DNA of 64,000 nt from Actinoplanes sp. NBRC 103695 (GCF_030269485.1 NZ_BSTL01000017.1:62001-126000); one strand, 5' to 3'. Shown: positions 29,201-37,254, counted from the stretch's first letter. The notes: generated from the letters alone by a model not told the origin. Made by a program: numbers and translations.

Positions 29201-30630
29201 TCGGGCACCTGATCGCCGCGGGCGCCCCGCGCACCGGCCGCAGCCAGCTGCTGCGCACCATCGCCGGCTCGCTGGCCTGGACGCATTCCGTGGCCGACCT
29301 GCACCTCTACGGCCTGGACTGCGGCAACGGCGCACTGCTGCCGCTGTCCGGCCTGCCGCACACCGGCGCGGTCGTCAGCCGCACCGAGGTCGACCGCGCG
29401 GTCCGGCTGATCTCCCGGATGGGTGAGGAGATCCGCCGCCGCCAGGCCGTGCTCGCCGCCGGTGGCTTCGCCGACGTCAGCGAACAGCGCCGGGCCGCGG
29501 CCCCGGAGGATCGCCTGTCGCACATCGTGCTGCTGCTGGACCGCTGGGAGGGCTTCCTGTCCACGCTGGGCGAACTGGACTCGGGCACACTCACCGACCA
29601 GATCTTCACGTTCCTGCGGGAGGGCGCCAGCGTCGGCGTGCACGTCATCATCACCGGCGACCGTTCGGTGCTGACCGGCCGGGTCGCCACGCTCACCGAG
29701 GAGAAGATCGCGTTCCGGATGGCCGACAAGGCGGACATGTCGATGATCGGCCTGCACCCGCGCAACCTGCCGGAGGAGATCGCCCCGGGACGCGCCTTCC
29801 GCTCGGAGTCGGGCACCGAGGTGCAGGTCGCGCTGCTGGTGCCCGACCCCAGCGGCGCGGCGCAGGCGGCCGCGCTGGGCGAGATCGGCGCGCGGACGGC
29901 TCAGCGCGACGCCGGGGTTCCCGCGCGTCTGCGGCCGTTCCGGTTGGGGGAGTTGCCCGACAAGCTGGGGTACGCCGAGGCGGCCGCGTTGCCTCGTGCC
30001 GGTGGCGGGGCGGGCTGGGTGCTCGCGGGTGTCGGCGGCGAGGAGCTCAGCGCGTACGGGCCGGACCTCGCGAGCGGCGTGCCCGCGTTCGGCATCGGCG
30101 GCCCGGCCAAGTCGGGACGCAGCACGATGCTGGCGTCGATGGCCCGGTCGGCACTGGACAACGGCCAGCAGGTGATCGCGGTGGCGCCACGGACGTCACC
30201 GGTGCGCGACCTGGCCGGCGTACCCGGGGTCATCGCGGTCTTCACCGGCACCGACCTGACCCCGGACGAGCTGAACGGCGCTCTCGCCCAGGTCACCGGT
30301 CGCGCGCTGATCGTCGTCGACGACGCGGCGGCCCTGCGCGACGCGTCCGCGTCGTCCGAGCTGCGGGACGTGATCCGCGAGGGCGAGGCGCGCGGGCTCG
30401 CGGTGATCTACGCGGGTGACCCGGAGGACCTGAGCGTGGGCTTCAGCGGCTGGCTGGTGGATGCGCGCAAGGCCCGGCGCGGCGCACTGCTGTCCCCGCA
30501 GAACCGCACCGACGGCGACCTGATCGGCCTGCGCCTGCCGCGAACCGCGGTCGGCCAGCCGGTCAAGGCGGGTCGCGCGGTGCTGCACCTGGGCGACGGC
30601 TCAGACATCACCGTGCAGGTGCCGTTCTAG
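26290..30630 (+). CDS. EssC/EccC-like type VII secretion ATPase (three FtsK/SpoIIIE modules)
   Basis: The 1446-residue protein has, in order, a beta-grasp/ubiquitin-like start (VQLFLTIVDPRTS ... LYAGGKPLDPNLSL, ~1-80), an FHA-like segment (~85-200), two membrane helices (~237-275) and three ATPase modules. Module 1 is intact: GTTGSGKS with Lys ~656 and LLIVIDEFA with Asp ~760. Module 2 (GAPRTGRSQ) and module 3 (GGPAKSGRST) have Arg in place of the Walker A Lys, and module 2 lacks the Walker B Glu. This matches the EssC/EccC motor, in which module 1 does the work and later modules bind WXG100 substrates. The FHA-like head resembles firmicute EssC more than mycobacterial EccC. The start is GTG 26290, since earlier sequence belongs to the divergent gene's signal region. 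Confidence 0.9.
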   Translation: MQLFLTIVDPRTSDAADTVLTADSETTVENLGYVAQRLLRDAERRTGNHTLYAGGKPLDPNLSLAASDIRDGAVLGLDGPVAWPPPEQAGLYEVRIVGGPAIGGFARLGAGLGDLGSDRGCWVSVPDASIPPVAASISVDVQGRCHLEPAQGATVELDGEEVTDRVEWRPGQLLRMNGSLLELAAYTRPDAALEPSADGAGLDYNRPPRIRLPRRQTRFRLPSPPKEPPRSPVPWLVALIPLVGALALMLITGNKTMLLLALLSPLSMMGNHWFSRRQGKRSHTDLRREYAEHKDRIEREAREALEVEKAERREVCPDPAHIAVIATGPRRRLWERRRRDEDHLLLRVGGGDLPAEVALDDPEQDEHRRTVHWTIPDVPVALSLRDYGVIGFAGPGDSARALGGWAVLQAAVLHSPIDVQITVLTDAAGRAGWDWLRWLPHARSNNPSGPAVLIGMDADSVSRRVATLLEMIDQRSAVRKETGSAGFREPDMVVVLDGSRRLRSLPGVVQLLRDGPAVGVYAICLDTDDRLLPAECQAVAALEGTGLRISRTGAEELAGVRPDLPSAAWCARVARSLTPIRDVSDDEDDAALPSSSRLLDVLALDPPRADDIVARWSMRGASTAAVVGESFDGPFEIDLRRDGPHGLIAGTTGSGKSELLQTIVATLAVANRPDAMTFVLVDYKGGSAFGDCVRLPHTVGMVTDLDEHLVRRALESLSAELRRREHVLAAASAKDIEDYTRVSARTPGSVSLPRLLIVIDEFASMARELPDFVTGLVNIAQRGRSLGIHLLLATQRPSGVVSPEIRANTNLRIALRVTDASESQDVLDASDAARISKTTPGRAYVRLGPSSLVPFQAGRVGGRRPGAAGVQTAPPDLRVLDWADLARPIEVARAAGGGEQDEVTDLQVLVEALREASAAAGVPEQHSPWLPALPSAVILADLSPGNGAPYGIDDLPAQQAQRTATIELESFGHLIAAGAPRTGRSQLLRTIAGSLAWTHSVADLHLYGLDCGNGALLPLSGLPHTGAVVSRTEVDRAVRLISRMGEEIRRRQAVLAAGGFADVSEQRRAAAPEDRLSHIVLLLDRWEGFLSTLGELDSGTLTDQIFTFLREGASVGVHVIITGDRSVLTGRVATLTEEKIAFRMADKADMSMIGLHPRNLPEEIAPGRAFRSESGTEVQVALLVPDPSGAAQAAALGEIGARTAQRDAGVPARLRPFRLGELPDKLGYAEAAALPRAGGGAGWVLAGVGGEELSAYGPDLASGVPAFGIGGPAKSGRSTMLASMARSALDNGQQVIAVAPRTSPVRDLAGVPGVIAVFTGTDLTPDELNGALAQVTGRALIVVDDAAALRDASASSELRDVIREGEARGLAVIYAGDPEDLSVGFSGWLVDARKARRGALLSPQNRTDGDLIGLRLPRTAVGQPVKAGRAVLHLGDGSDITVQVPF

Positions 30631-30645
30631 ATCTCAAGGCACTTC

Positions 30646-31480
30646 GCGGTGGAGGTCTGGTGAGGGCTCGCATCGCCGGGCCTTTCCGTAGCTGCCTCTG
30701 CTGCCGGCGCTTACCGCGGCGTGGGGGTTGGGCCGGGTTGCCGGGCGCCGGGTTGCCGGGCGCCGGGGTGCCTGCTCACCGTTGCTGCCGCCGCTCGCGC
30801 CCGGCGCGGGGTTCCGCTGAGAGCGTGCCAGGCGCCCGGGTGCCTGCTCACCGTCGCTGCCGCCGCTCGCGCCCGGCGCGGGGTTCCGGGCGTGCCAGGC
30901 GCCGGGGTGCCCGCTCACCGTCGCTGCCGCCGCTCACGGTGGTAGCCGCGGCCCGCGGTGGTAGCCGGGCGCGAGGGTGGTAGCCGGGCGCGAGGGTGGT
31001 AGCCGGGCGCGAGGGTGGTAGCCGGGCACGAGGGTGGTAGCCGGGCGCGAGGGTGGTAGCCGGGCGCGAGGGTGGTAGCCGGGCACGAGGGTGGTAGCCG
31101 AAGGCGGCATCCCGGTCCTGGACCCCCGCCACGACCGCCTTGGCCCTCATCCGCGCGGTCGGTGGTAGGAGCAGGCGCTATCCGGGCCGCCTGACCGCTC
31201 TGGGCTACCACTCGCGCGGATCGTGGTAGCCCAGGGCGGTATTTCGGCCGAGATACCGCCCTGGCCCACCACCGCGTGCCGGGTCCTCCCACTCGCGCCG
31301 AGTCCTACCACCGACCGCGCCCGGCCACGGCCGCGGGCGGCGGCAGCGAGGGTGAGCAGGCAACCTGGGCGCCTGGCACGCCCGGGAGTGACCCCGCGCT
31401 GGGCGCGAGCGGCCGCAGCGCGAACGGTCACTCGGGCGCCTGGCAAGCCCGGCGAAAGCAAGAGCGCACACCAGCAAGCC
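30646..31480. repeat. composite inverted-repeat element B (gene-free)
   Basis: This gene-free region between the convergent ATPase and WXG100 genes has the same plan as element A. A left end GCGGTGGAGGTCTGG (30646) is followed by 67-bp tandem units containing GTGCCAGGCGCCCGGGTGCC, then nine GGTGGTAGCC units, eight at an exact 19-bp period (30957-31099). Two overlapping perfect hairpins come next: CTGGGCTACCAC / GTGGTAGCCCAG (31200-31211, 31223-31234) and CCAGGGCGGTAT / ATACCGCCCTGG (31231-31242, 31253-31264). Inverted 67-bp-type units follow (31336-31450). The hairpins share four bases, so in RNA only one could form fully. The right terminal repeat is worn. I see no gene. Confidence 0.7.
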
Positions 31481-31528
31481 TGACCAGACCCCAGCCCAAA
31501 AGGGTGTCCAGCGACGTCGAGCGCAACA

Positions 31529-31573
31529 AAGCGAACGAACGTTCTTCTCCGAGGAAAGAACGTTCGTTCGCTT
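31529..31573 (-). terminator. 18-bp perfect stem hairpin after the WXG100 operon
   Basis: AAGCGAACGAACGTTCTT (31529-31546) and its exact complement (31556-31573) flank a 9-base loop. It lies 26 bp past the stop of the WXG100 gene and on that strand is followed by TTGTTG, so it fits an intrinsic terminator for the minus-strand operon. Its AT content is unusual for this genome. Confidence 0.7.
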
Positions 31574-31598
31574 ACGACGAAACGTGCGCGCTTGTTGC

Positions 31599-31895
31599 TT
31601 ACTTACGAAGCGCTTTGGCGAGCTCGTCGTCCGCCTGCTGGAAGGTGTCCGCGGCCGCCGTCAGGTACTTGCCCATGCCCTCGAGGCCCTCGGCCATCTT
31701 CGTCGCGCCGTCGTTGAACTCCTGGTACGACTGGTCGAACTGCTTGCTGGACGAGTCCGTGACATACCCGCCGTTGACCAGGTTGTTGACCATGTTCCGC
31801 AGCTCGGTGAGCTGCGACAGGATCTCCTCCTTGCCGCGCGTGAGACGGTTGGCCGCGTCCCGCATCTCCTGGTAGGTCACATTGACATTCGCCAT
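31599..31895 (-). CDS. WXG100 family protein
   Basis: The 98-residue protein is all helical with the WXG100 hairpin layout. The turn has NGGYVTDSS instead of W-x-G, and the C-terminal export signal is the variant FQQADDELA in place of YxxxD/E. Length, lack of signal peptide and the middle motif SSKQFDQSYQEF agree with small type VII substrates from loci with EssC-like ATPases. It is probably secreted as a dimer, with itself or with the 101-residue protein at 32515. It is the last gene of the minus-strand operon and is followed by a strong hairpin. Confidence 0.85.
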   Translation of the reverse strand: MANVNVTYQEMRDAANRLTRGKEEILSQLTELRNMVNNLVNGGYVTDSSSKQFDQSYQEFNDGATKMAEGLEGMGKYLTAAADTFQQADDELAKALRK

Positions 31896-31921
31896 GTGTC
31901 TTGCCTCTCTCTAGTCGCCGG

Positions 31922-32518
31922 CTAGTTGCCGGTGAATCGGAACGTGCCGGTGATGGCGTCGAAGACCTCGTGGAACTCGGTCTCCAGTGCCAGCAGCGGG
32001 GAACTGCCGGTGATCAACGCCACCCGGGTCGGGTTCGGGCCGGGGAACGGCACGAAGGTCTGCATGATCAGCGCGCGGATCCAGCCGACGCCGTCGGGGA
32101 GGGTGACGTCGTCGACACCCCAGGTGCGCGGCACCTTCGTCCCCAGGACCTCGCCGGTGGTGACCTCGCGCCACGTGGAGTCGCCGCGCCGGGGCACGGC
32201 GGTCAGGTGCGGGCCGATCGTGTCGGCGGCGCCCTCGCCGTGCGGGGCGTCCACGATGGTGACGGTGACCGTGGCGGTCAGCACCGCGCCGTCGAAACCG
32301 GCCACCATGGTGCCGCAGAATCGGGCGCCGCCGTCCCATGCGCGGCGGGCGGTCTCCCGCAGCACCTTGGACAGGGCCGAGCGGTGCTCGTACAGGTCGG
32401 GGACCTCGCGCAGCCGCTCGCTGACCAGGGTGTTGATGGCCGCGTTGCGGGCGTCGGGGTGGAGCTCGATCTCGAACCAGGCGCCGGGAACGGTGATCTC
32501 GAAGCCGGTGGCCGTCAT
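31922..32518 (-). CDS. type VII locus protein of unknown function, possibly Mog1/PsbP-like
   Basis: This 198-residue protein has no signal peptide and alternates beta strands and helices. I do not recognise it with confidence. The beginning (FEITVPGAWFEIELHPDA) and the end (VALITGSSPLLALETEFHEVFDAITGTFRF) resemble the Mog1/PsbP-like fold, found in actinobacterial proteins linked to secretion or lipoprotein systems. It lies between the two WXG100-type genes, starting with an ATGA overlap with the 101-residue gene. Tight coupling to both suggests a dedicated chaperone or adaptor for the secreted proteins, comparable in position to EspG, but without sequence proof. Confidence 0.6.
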   Translation of the reverse strand: MTATGFEITVPGAWFEIELHPDARNAAINTLVSERLREVPDLYEHRSALSKVLRETARRAWDGGARFCGTMVAGFDGAVLTATVTVTIVDAPHGEGAADTIGPHLTAVPRRGDSTWREVTTGEVLGTKVPRTWGVDDVTLPDGVGWIRALIMQTFVPFPGPNPTRVALITGSSPLLALETEFHEVFDAITGTFRFTGN

Positions 32519-32820
32519 GAACCCTGCTCGGCGCTGTCCCGCAGCGACTTCGTGAGGTCGTCGTCGGCCTTGCGGAGGCTCTCGACGGCCTGCTTCGCCA
32601 TTTTGATCAGCTCTTCGCAGTTCTTGTCGACCCTGCCCCGACCGTCGCGCCAATGTGACTCAAAGTGACTGATGGCGCCGTCCACTTCGCGACCGCCGAG
32701 CTCGCCGGAGAACTCGTTCATCCATGAGCGCGCCGTGTCCATGCCGTGACGGATGGACTCCAACTCGGTGGCGAAGTCCTCCAGGCCATCGAGATTGACC
32801 GTCAGTCGATCGCCAGCCAT
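32515..32820 (-). CDS. WXG100/ESAT-6-like protein
   Basis: The 101-residue protein is helical (LDGLEDFATELESIRHGMDTARSWMNEFSG ... ESLRKADDDLTKSLRD) with the size and helix-turn-helix pattern of ESAT-6-like proteins. The turn reads FSGELGGREV with no W-x-G. It starts a minus-strand operon of three genes and is divergent from the toxin gene at 32962. It could pair with the toxin's own N-terminal helical domain or with the 98-residue WXG100 protein for export. The family call is moderately strong; the partner is inferred. Confidence 0.75.
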   Translation of the reverse strand: MAGDRLTVNLDGLEDFATELESIRHGMDTARSWMNEFSGELGGREVDGAISHFESHWRDGRGRVDKNCEELIKMAKQAVESLRKADDDLTKSLRDSAEQGS

Positions 32821-32961
32821 CTATGAATGTCTCCTTTTGGGTGTCCCTTGCCCTGGCAGACTACGTGCTGCATCCAAGGATCATCCACCGGAGTCGATCA
32901 GGACCCTGTGTAACTGCCCTTGTAGACTCCGCCGGGCGTACACATGATCTGGAGGCGCTGC

Positions 32962-35646
32962 ATGGCCAGACCGGCTGACTGGTATGTCCTCGACATGGAC
33001 AGTGATCCCACGCCCGGGGACCCGGCCCGTCTGCGGCAGCTCGCCTCCCGTTTCCACGAGTTCGCGGAGTCGGCGCACCGCGCCAAGGTGGCCGTCGAGT
33101 CGCTGCAGGGCAACGGCGCCGTGCTCACCTGGGTGGGCAAGTCCGGCGACGCCTTCCGCGAGCAGTTCGGCGACTTCCCGAGCCAGGTCAACAAGCTGTA
33201 CCAGTCGCATCTGATCGTCGGCGACGCCCTCGACGTCTTCGCCCCGGTGCTGGAAAATGCGCAGGCCCAGGCCGACCGCGCGCTGGTCGACGGCCGGGCC
33301 GCGGCGGAGAAGCTGAAGTCGCTGCAGGGCGCGCTGTCGATGGCCGAGACCGACTTCAGCGGCGCGTCGCAGGCAGCCCAGCAGGCGCAGGCCGAGACGC
33401 AGAAGCCGGACAAGGACCAGGTCGAGCGGGCGCTGCGCGACGCCGACGCCTCCAAGCAGGCGCTCAGCGCGGCGCAGGGCCGGGTGAACGGCGCTCAGCA
33501 GGAGCTGGACCTCGCCAAGCAGCTCGCCGAGCAGGCCAAGCAGCTGCGCGACGGCGGCGCCAACACCTGCAAGCGGGACATCGAGCACGCCTCCGACGTG
33601 GGCATCCAGCCGCGTTCCTTCTGGGCCAAACTGGCCGACGCGCTCAAGGCGCTCTGGGACATCATCTGTGAGGTCGCCAAGTGGGTGGCCCTGGTAGCCG
33701 GGATCATCGGCATGATCCTCGGCGGCCCGCTCGCCTGGATCGCCCTGGCCGCCGGCGCGCTCCTGCTGATCAAGGCGATCGTCGACTTCTCGCAGGGCAA
33801 GGGATCCGTGATGGATCTCGTGTTCGGCATCCTCGGTGTCATCCCCGGCGTCAAGGGGCTGACCACGCTCTCCAAGCTCTCCGCGCTCTACAAGGCGGGC
33901 GGCGTCAAAGAGATCGCCAAGGCCGCGCTCACCGGCATGAAGAACATGGCCATGGGCATGGTCGGCACCATCAAGGCCGCCGGGACGGGCGCGCTGACGC
34001 TGGTCAAGCAGATCGGCGACGGGTCCACCGCGGTGTTCTCGGCGGTCAAGGCGGCGGCCGTGACCCTGGGCGACGCGGTCAAGGTGGGCGCTCCCAAGCT
34101 CGGCGACGTGCCGCCGGCCAAGCAGCTGACCGGCATGCCCGCACCCACCGGGGTCGGCACCACCACGACCAAGAACTTCACCGACCAGTTCAACGACCTC
34201 GCCGCGCTCAAGACGCAGACCGAGACGACCGAGTTCGCCAAGATCAAGACGGACTTCCAGAACCAGGCGAAGGCCAAGCAGCTCGAGATCACCAACAAGT
34301 TCGACACCGACCTCAAGGTCAAGACGGACGGGATCAACCAGAAGTTCGCCGACGACCTGGCGGCGGGCAAGCTCTCGGCGGAGCAGAAGTTCACCAACGA
34401 TCTCCAGCTCAAGACCGACGGGATCAAGCTCGACTTCGACGCCAAGATCGACGCGAAGAAGCTCGAGCTGACGAACGCCAAGAGCACCGAGCTCCAGCAG
34501 ATCCACCAGACCCAGATCAACGCGGAGGTCACCGCGATCCGCGGGGGTCAGGACATCGCCGCCAACGCGAAGCTCGCGGAGCTGGACGCCTTCGCCGTCA
34601 AGCAGGTCAACAGCGGTTTCGACCCGGCCATCGCGAAGGTCGAGGCGGCCGGCGGCGACGCGAGCCAGCTCAAGATCGCCAAGCAGGAGTACATCGACAA
34701 CTACACCAACACCACCCGGCCGCAGGCCATCGAGTCGATGGCGGACGCCGTGGTCGTCAAGCACACCGACGCGTTCAACGTCGAGTTCAACGCCTTCAAG
34801 AACGACCTCGACCAGCTCAAGGTCCCGGAGATGAAGACGGCGAGCGACCAGCTCGCCGCCACGGCCAACGCCGGCGTCGCCAAGGCCACCGAGGACCTGG
34901 GCAAGATCCGCGACACCGAGGTCGCCGACCTGACCGCCAAGCTCGACGGCGTACGGGTGGCCGACATCGGCACCGAGACGGCGGCCCTGGAGAAGATCAA
35001 GGTCGACGACATCACGGCGTCCGACCTCAAGTTCGACACCGACTACCAGAACGCGATCAACGTCAAACAGGGCGAGATCAACACCAGCTTCGCCGCCCAG
35101 GAGAACGTGCTCAACGGCCGGCTGCTCGACCACCTCTCGGAGACCGTCCACCTGCCGGGCGGCGGCACGGTCGAGGTGATGAGCTACCGGCCGGGCACCC
35201 TGCTGGAGAGCGACATGGCCCTGGCCGTCGACCGTAACCTCCCCGACCTCGGCAAGATCAACCCGAACTTCCAGAAGTTCGGCCCGGAGAACAACTGCAC
35301 GGAGTGCGTGCAGCGGGTGCACGACTACCTGAACGGCGCCGGCGCCACCGCGGCTCCCAAGATGTCCGTGCCCGCACCGGGGCTGGGCACCATCACGACG
35401 AACTTCCCGCACACCCCGATGCAGTACCCGTCGAGCTGGGGACACGTCACGGAGGCGATGGCCGCCCGAGGCGACGGCGCGATCGGCATCGTCGGCTTCT
35501 GGCCGGCCAGCGGCGCGCCCGGCCACGTCTGGAACGTCTACAACTCCGGCGGCCGGATCGCGTTCCTCGACGGCCAGACCGGCAAGCTGGGTTACGTACC
35601 GCCGGTTTCCCCCGGTGACACAATCGGTTTCCTGCCCACGAAATGA
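32962..35646 (+). CDS. type VII-secreted polymorphic toxin with papain-fold glutamine-deamidase domain
   Basis: The 894-residue protein starts with a WXG-type helical domain (LTWVGKSGDAFREQF near residue 57) and a coiled coil (~95-195). A hydrophobic stretch (~225-275, WVALVAGIIGMILGGPLAWIALAAG region) and a very long Lys/Asp/Gln-rich coiled coil (~395-735) follow. The C-terminal ~125 residues match the Tox-PL toxin (papain-fold, protein glutamine deamidase, PF15644): NCTECV with Cys 779 and 782, GHVWNVYNSGG with His 855, and FLDGQTG with Asp 870. Such domains modify host or rival proteins. ATG 32962 has GGAGG six bases upstream. The immunity gene follows after 14 bp. Toxin class strong; export by this locus inferred from its N-terminus and neighbours. 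Confidence 0.88.
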   Translation: MARPADWYVLDMDSDPTPGDPARLRQLASRFHEFAESAHRAKVAVESLQGNGAVLTWVGKSGDAFREQFGDFPSQVNKLYQSHLIVGDALDVFAPVLENAQAQADRALVDGRAAAEKLKSLQGALSMAETDFSGASQAAQQAQAETQKPDKDQVERALRDADASKQALSAAQGRVNGAQQELDLAKQLAEQAKQLRDGGANTCKRDIEHASDVGIQPRSFWAKLADALKALWDIICEVAKWVALVAGIIGMILGGPLAWIALAAGALLLIKAIVDFSQGKGSVMDLVFGILGVIPGVKGLTTLSKLSALYKAGGVKEIAKAALTGMKNMAMGMVGTIKAAGTGALTLVKQIGDGSTAVFSAVKAAAVTLGDAVKVGAPKLGDVPPAKQLTGMPAPTGVGTTTTKNFTDQFNDLAALKTQTETTEFAKIKTDFQNQAKAKQLEITNKFDTDLKVKTDGINQKFADDLAAGKLSAEQKFTNDLQLKTDGIKLDFDAKIDAKKLELTNAKSTELQQIHQTQINAEVTAIRGGQDIAANAKLAELDAFAVKQVNSGFDPAIAKVEAAGGDASQLKIAKQEYIDNYTNTTRPQAIESMADAVVVKHTDAFNVEFNAFKNDLDQLKVPEMKTASDQLAATANAGVAKATEDLGKIRDTEVADLTAKLDGVRVADIGTETAALEKIKVDDITASDLKFDTDYQNAINVKQGEINTSFAAQENVLNGRLLDHLSETVHLPGGGTVEVMSYRPGTLLESDMALAVDRNLPDLGKINPNFQKFGPENNCTECVQRVHDYLNGAGATAAPKMSVPAPGLGTITTNFPHTPMQYPSSWGHVTEAMAARGDGAIGIVGFWPASGAPGHVWNVYNSGGRIAFLDGQTGKLGYVPPVSPGDTIGFLPTK

Positions 35647-35660
35647 TCCCGGGAGAGACG

Positions 35661-35987
35661 ATGGACCAGAACGAGGCGCGAGCTCTCGCGGACGCGAAAC
35701 TCCGCGAGATCGAGGAGCCCGAGAACCCGCTGCGGATCCTCGACGCGGTCGAGCCGCAGGAGTTCCCCTGGGCGTGGACCTTCATGTTCAACTCGGCGCG
35801 CTACCTGGAGACCCGCGACATCGAGTCCAGCGTCATCTCCGGGCCGATCGTGGTGAACAAGGACGGCAGCGCGGTGTGGCAGGCGCCGTCCGCCCCGCCG
35901 GTGGAACAGTGGCTCAACCAGTACGCCGAGCAGAACGGCTACCCCCAGGTCCCCCTCCCGGAGGTCCAGTACCACAGCTTCGGTTAG
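35661..35987 (+). CDS. Imm35/YrhB-like immunity protein
   Basis: The 108-residue protein follows the toxin by 14 bp with its own GGGAGAG site. It has the YrhB/Imm35 pattern: EARALADAKLREIEEP, then FPWAWTFMFNSARYLETRD, GPIVVNKDGS and VEQWLNQYAEQ. Proteins of this family are cytoplasmic antidotes next to polymorphic toxins, including papain-fold toxins, so it should protect the producer from the deamidase. Its stop (TAG, 35985-35987) shares bases with the stop of the convergent LysM gene. I am confident of the pairing; the binding mode is unknown. Confidence 0.85.
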   Translation: MDQNEARALADAKLREIEEPENPLRILDAVEPQEFPWAWTFMFNSARYLETRDIESSVISGPIVVNKDGSAVWQAPSAPPVEQWLNQYAEQNGYPQVPLPEVQYHSFG

Positions 35988-37213
35988 AGCGCCCGGGCCT
36001 GGACGGCGATGCCGAGCGTGCCGGTGTCCAGCCGTCCGTCCGGGTGCGCGGTGAAGCGCCAGTGGTCGTAGTGGGTCTGGCCGAGCACGATCACCACCCA
36101 GTCGGTCAGGCCGCGTGCGCGATGCAGGTCGCCCTCCGCGGGCGGTTCGCCGAGGATGAGTACGCCGGGCCCGGCGCCCCCGGTGGCCGCCAGCGCCTCG
36201 GAAATGCTGTCCCGCGCGGTCAGCTGCTCGCTGCGGACCGCGACCGGGAGACCGCCGGTCACCACGCGCACCCGGTCCGACCACGGGCTGCTGATCAGCT
36301 CCTCGGCCCAGGCCGCCGCGACGTCGACGGCGGCCTCGCCGTCGATGCTGATCACACCGGTGCTCCGGCCCAGATCGAGCAGCTCGCGGGTGCCGCCGGT
36401 GGTGCCCAGCGTGACCAGCCGCGGGCAGGGGTTCGGCACGTCCCCGGCGGCCGGTAGCGCCTGCAGGGCACGCAGCGACGCCACCCAGGTGCGGCCCTCG
36501 TCGGTCGTCTTCCACGGTTCGATCGGCTGGGTGTCCGGCGTCTCCAGCCGCAGCACGATCCGGCTCTCGTCGAGCGACACCCCGGCGATCGGCGGCACCG
36601 TGCGGCCCTCCGCCGCCGCCAGCCCGCGCAGCGCCCGGTCGATGGTCCAGTCGACGGCCGCGTGCAGCGTGCGTGTGGGCGTGGTCGGGTGGTCGAAGAC
36701 CGGCGGCTTGGGGGCCGGGCGCTTACGGCGGCGCAGCAGCACCAGTAGCACGACCGCCGCGGCCACGATCAGTGCACCGGCGATGATCAAGGCGGTCGGG
36801 GTTTCCTCGGTCGCGGGTGCAGCCACGGCCGGGGGAGTGGCGGCCGGCGCGGAGGACGGCGGGGGCGGCGTGGAGGCCACCGGGAGCGGGCCGGTCCGCA
36901 CGCCGTCACCCTCGGCGTCGTCCGGCAGGATCAGGATCCAGCCAGGCTCGATCACCTCCGGGTTGTTCACGATCAGGCCGTCCGGCTGCGTACGGCCCTT
37001 GTTCAGCGCGTAGATCTCAGTGAACCGGTCGCCGTCGCCGAGGAAGCGGTCGGCGATCTCGTACAGGTACTCCGGCTCACCCTCGTACTCGGCCCGGACC
37101 TCGTACCACTTCGGATCGGCGCGCTGAGCGGCGGCCGGAGTCGCCGCGCCCGTCACCACCGCGATCAGCAGGCAAGCAAGGAGAAGGGCCGCCCTGCGGA
37201 GAATGATGAGCAC
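35984..37213 (-). CDS. LysM-like single-span membrane protein (paralogue 2)
   Basis: The 409-residue protein repeats the plan of the gene at 24888: signal peptide (AALLLACLLIAVVTGAATPAAAQ), LysM-like domain (WYEVRAEYEGEPEYLYEIADRFLGDGDRFTEIYALNKG ... NPEVIEPGWILILPDD), Pro/Ala linker, one helix (ALIIAGALIVAAAVVLLVLL) and a cytoplasmic domain with matching blocks (AVDWTIDRALRGLA, CPRLVTLGTTGGTRELLDLG, WAEELISSPWSDRVRVVTG, WRFTAHPDGRLDTG). The two paralogues bracket the type VII locus and probably arose by duplication with it. It overlaps the immunity gene tail to tail by four bases. GTG 37213 is the start. Confidence 0.8.
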   Translation of the reverse strand: MLIILRRAALLLACLLIAVVTGAATPAAAQRADPKWYEVRAEYEGEPEYLYEIADRFLGDGDRFTEIYALNKGRTQPDGLIVNNPEVIEPGWILILPDDAEGDGVRTGPLPVASTPPPPSSAPAATPPAVAAPATEETPTALIIAGALIVAAAVVLLVLLRRRKRPAPKPPVFDHPTTPTRTLHAAVDWTIDRALRGLAAAEGRTVPPIAGVSLDESRIVLRLETPDTQPIEPWKTTDEGRTWVASLRALQALPAAGDVPNPCPRLVTLGTTGGTRELLDLGRSTGVISIDGEAAVDVAAAWAEELISSPWSDRVRVVTGGLPVAVRSEQLTARDSISEALAATGGAGPGVLILGEPPAEGDLHRARGLTDWVVIVLGQTHYDHWRFTAHPDGRLDTGTLGIAVQARAL

Positions 37214-37254
37214 GACTCACGATTGTGGATCAGCCGGCTCCGGGACGCCAGTCG

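Noticed and set aside
30938..31099. Regular GGTGGTAGCC array as a CRISPR
   Set aside because: The period is 19 bp with no room for spacers, the spacer-like parts are nearly identical, and no cas gene is in the window.
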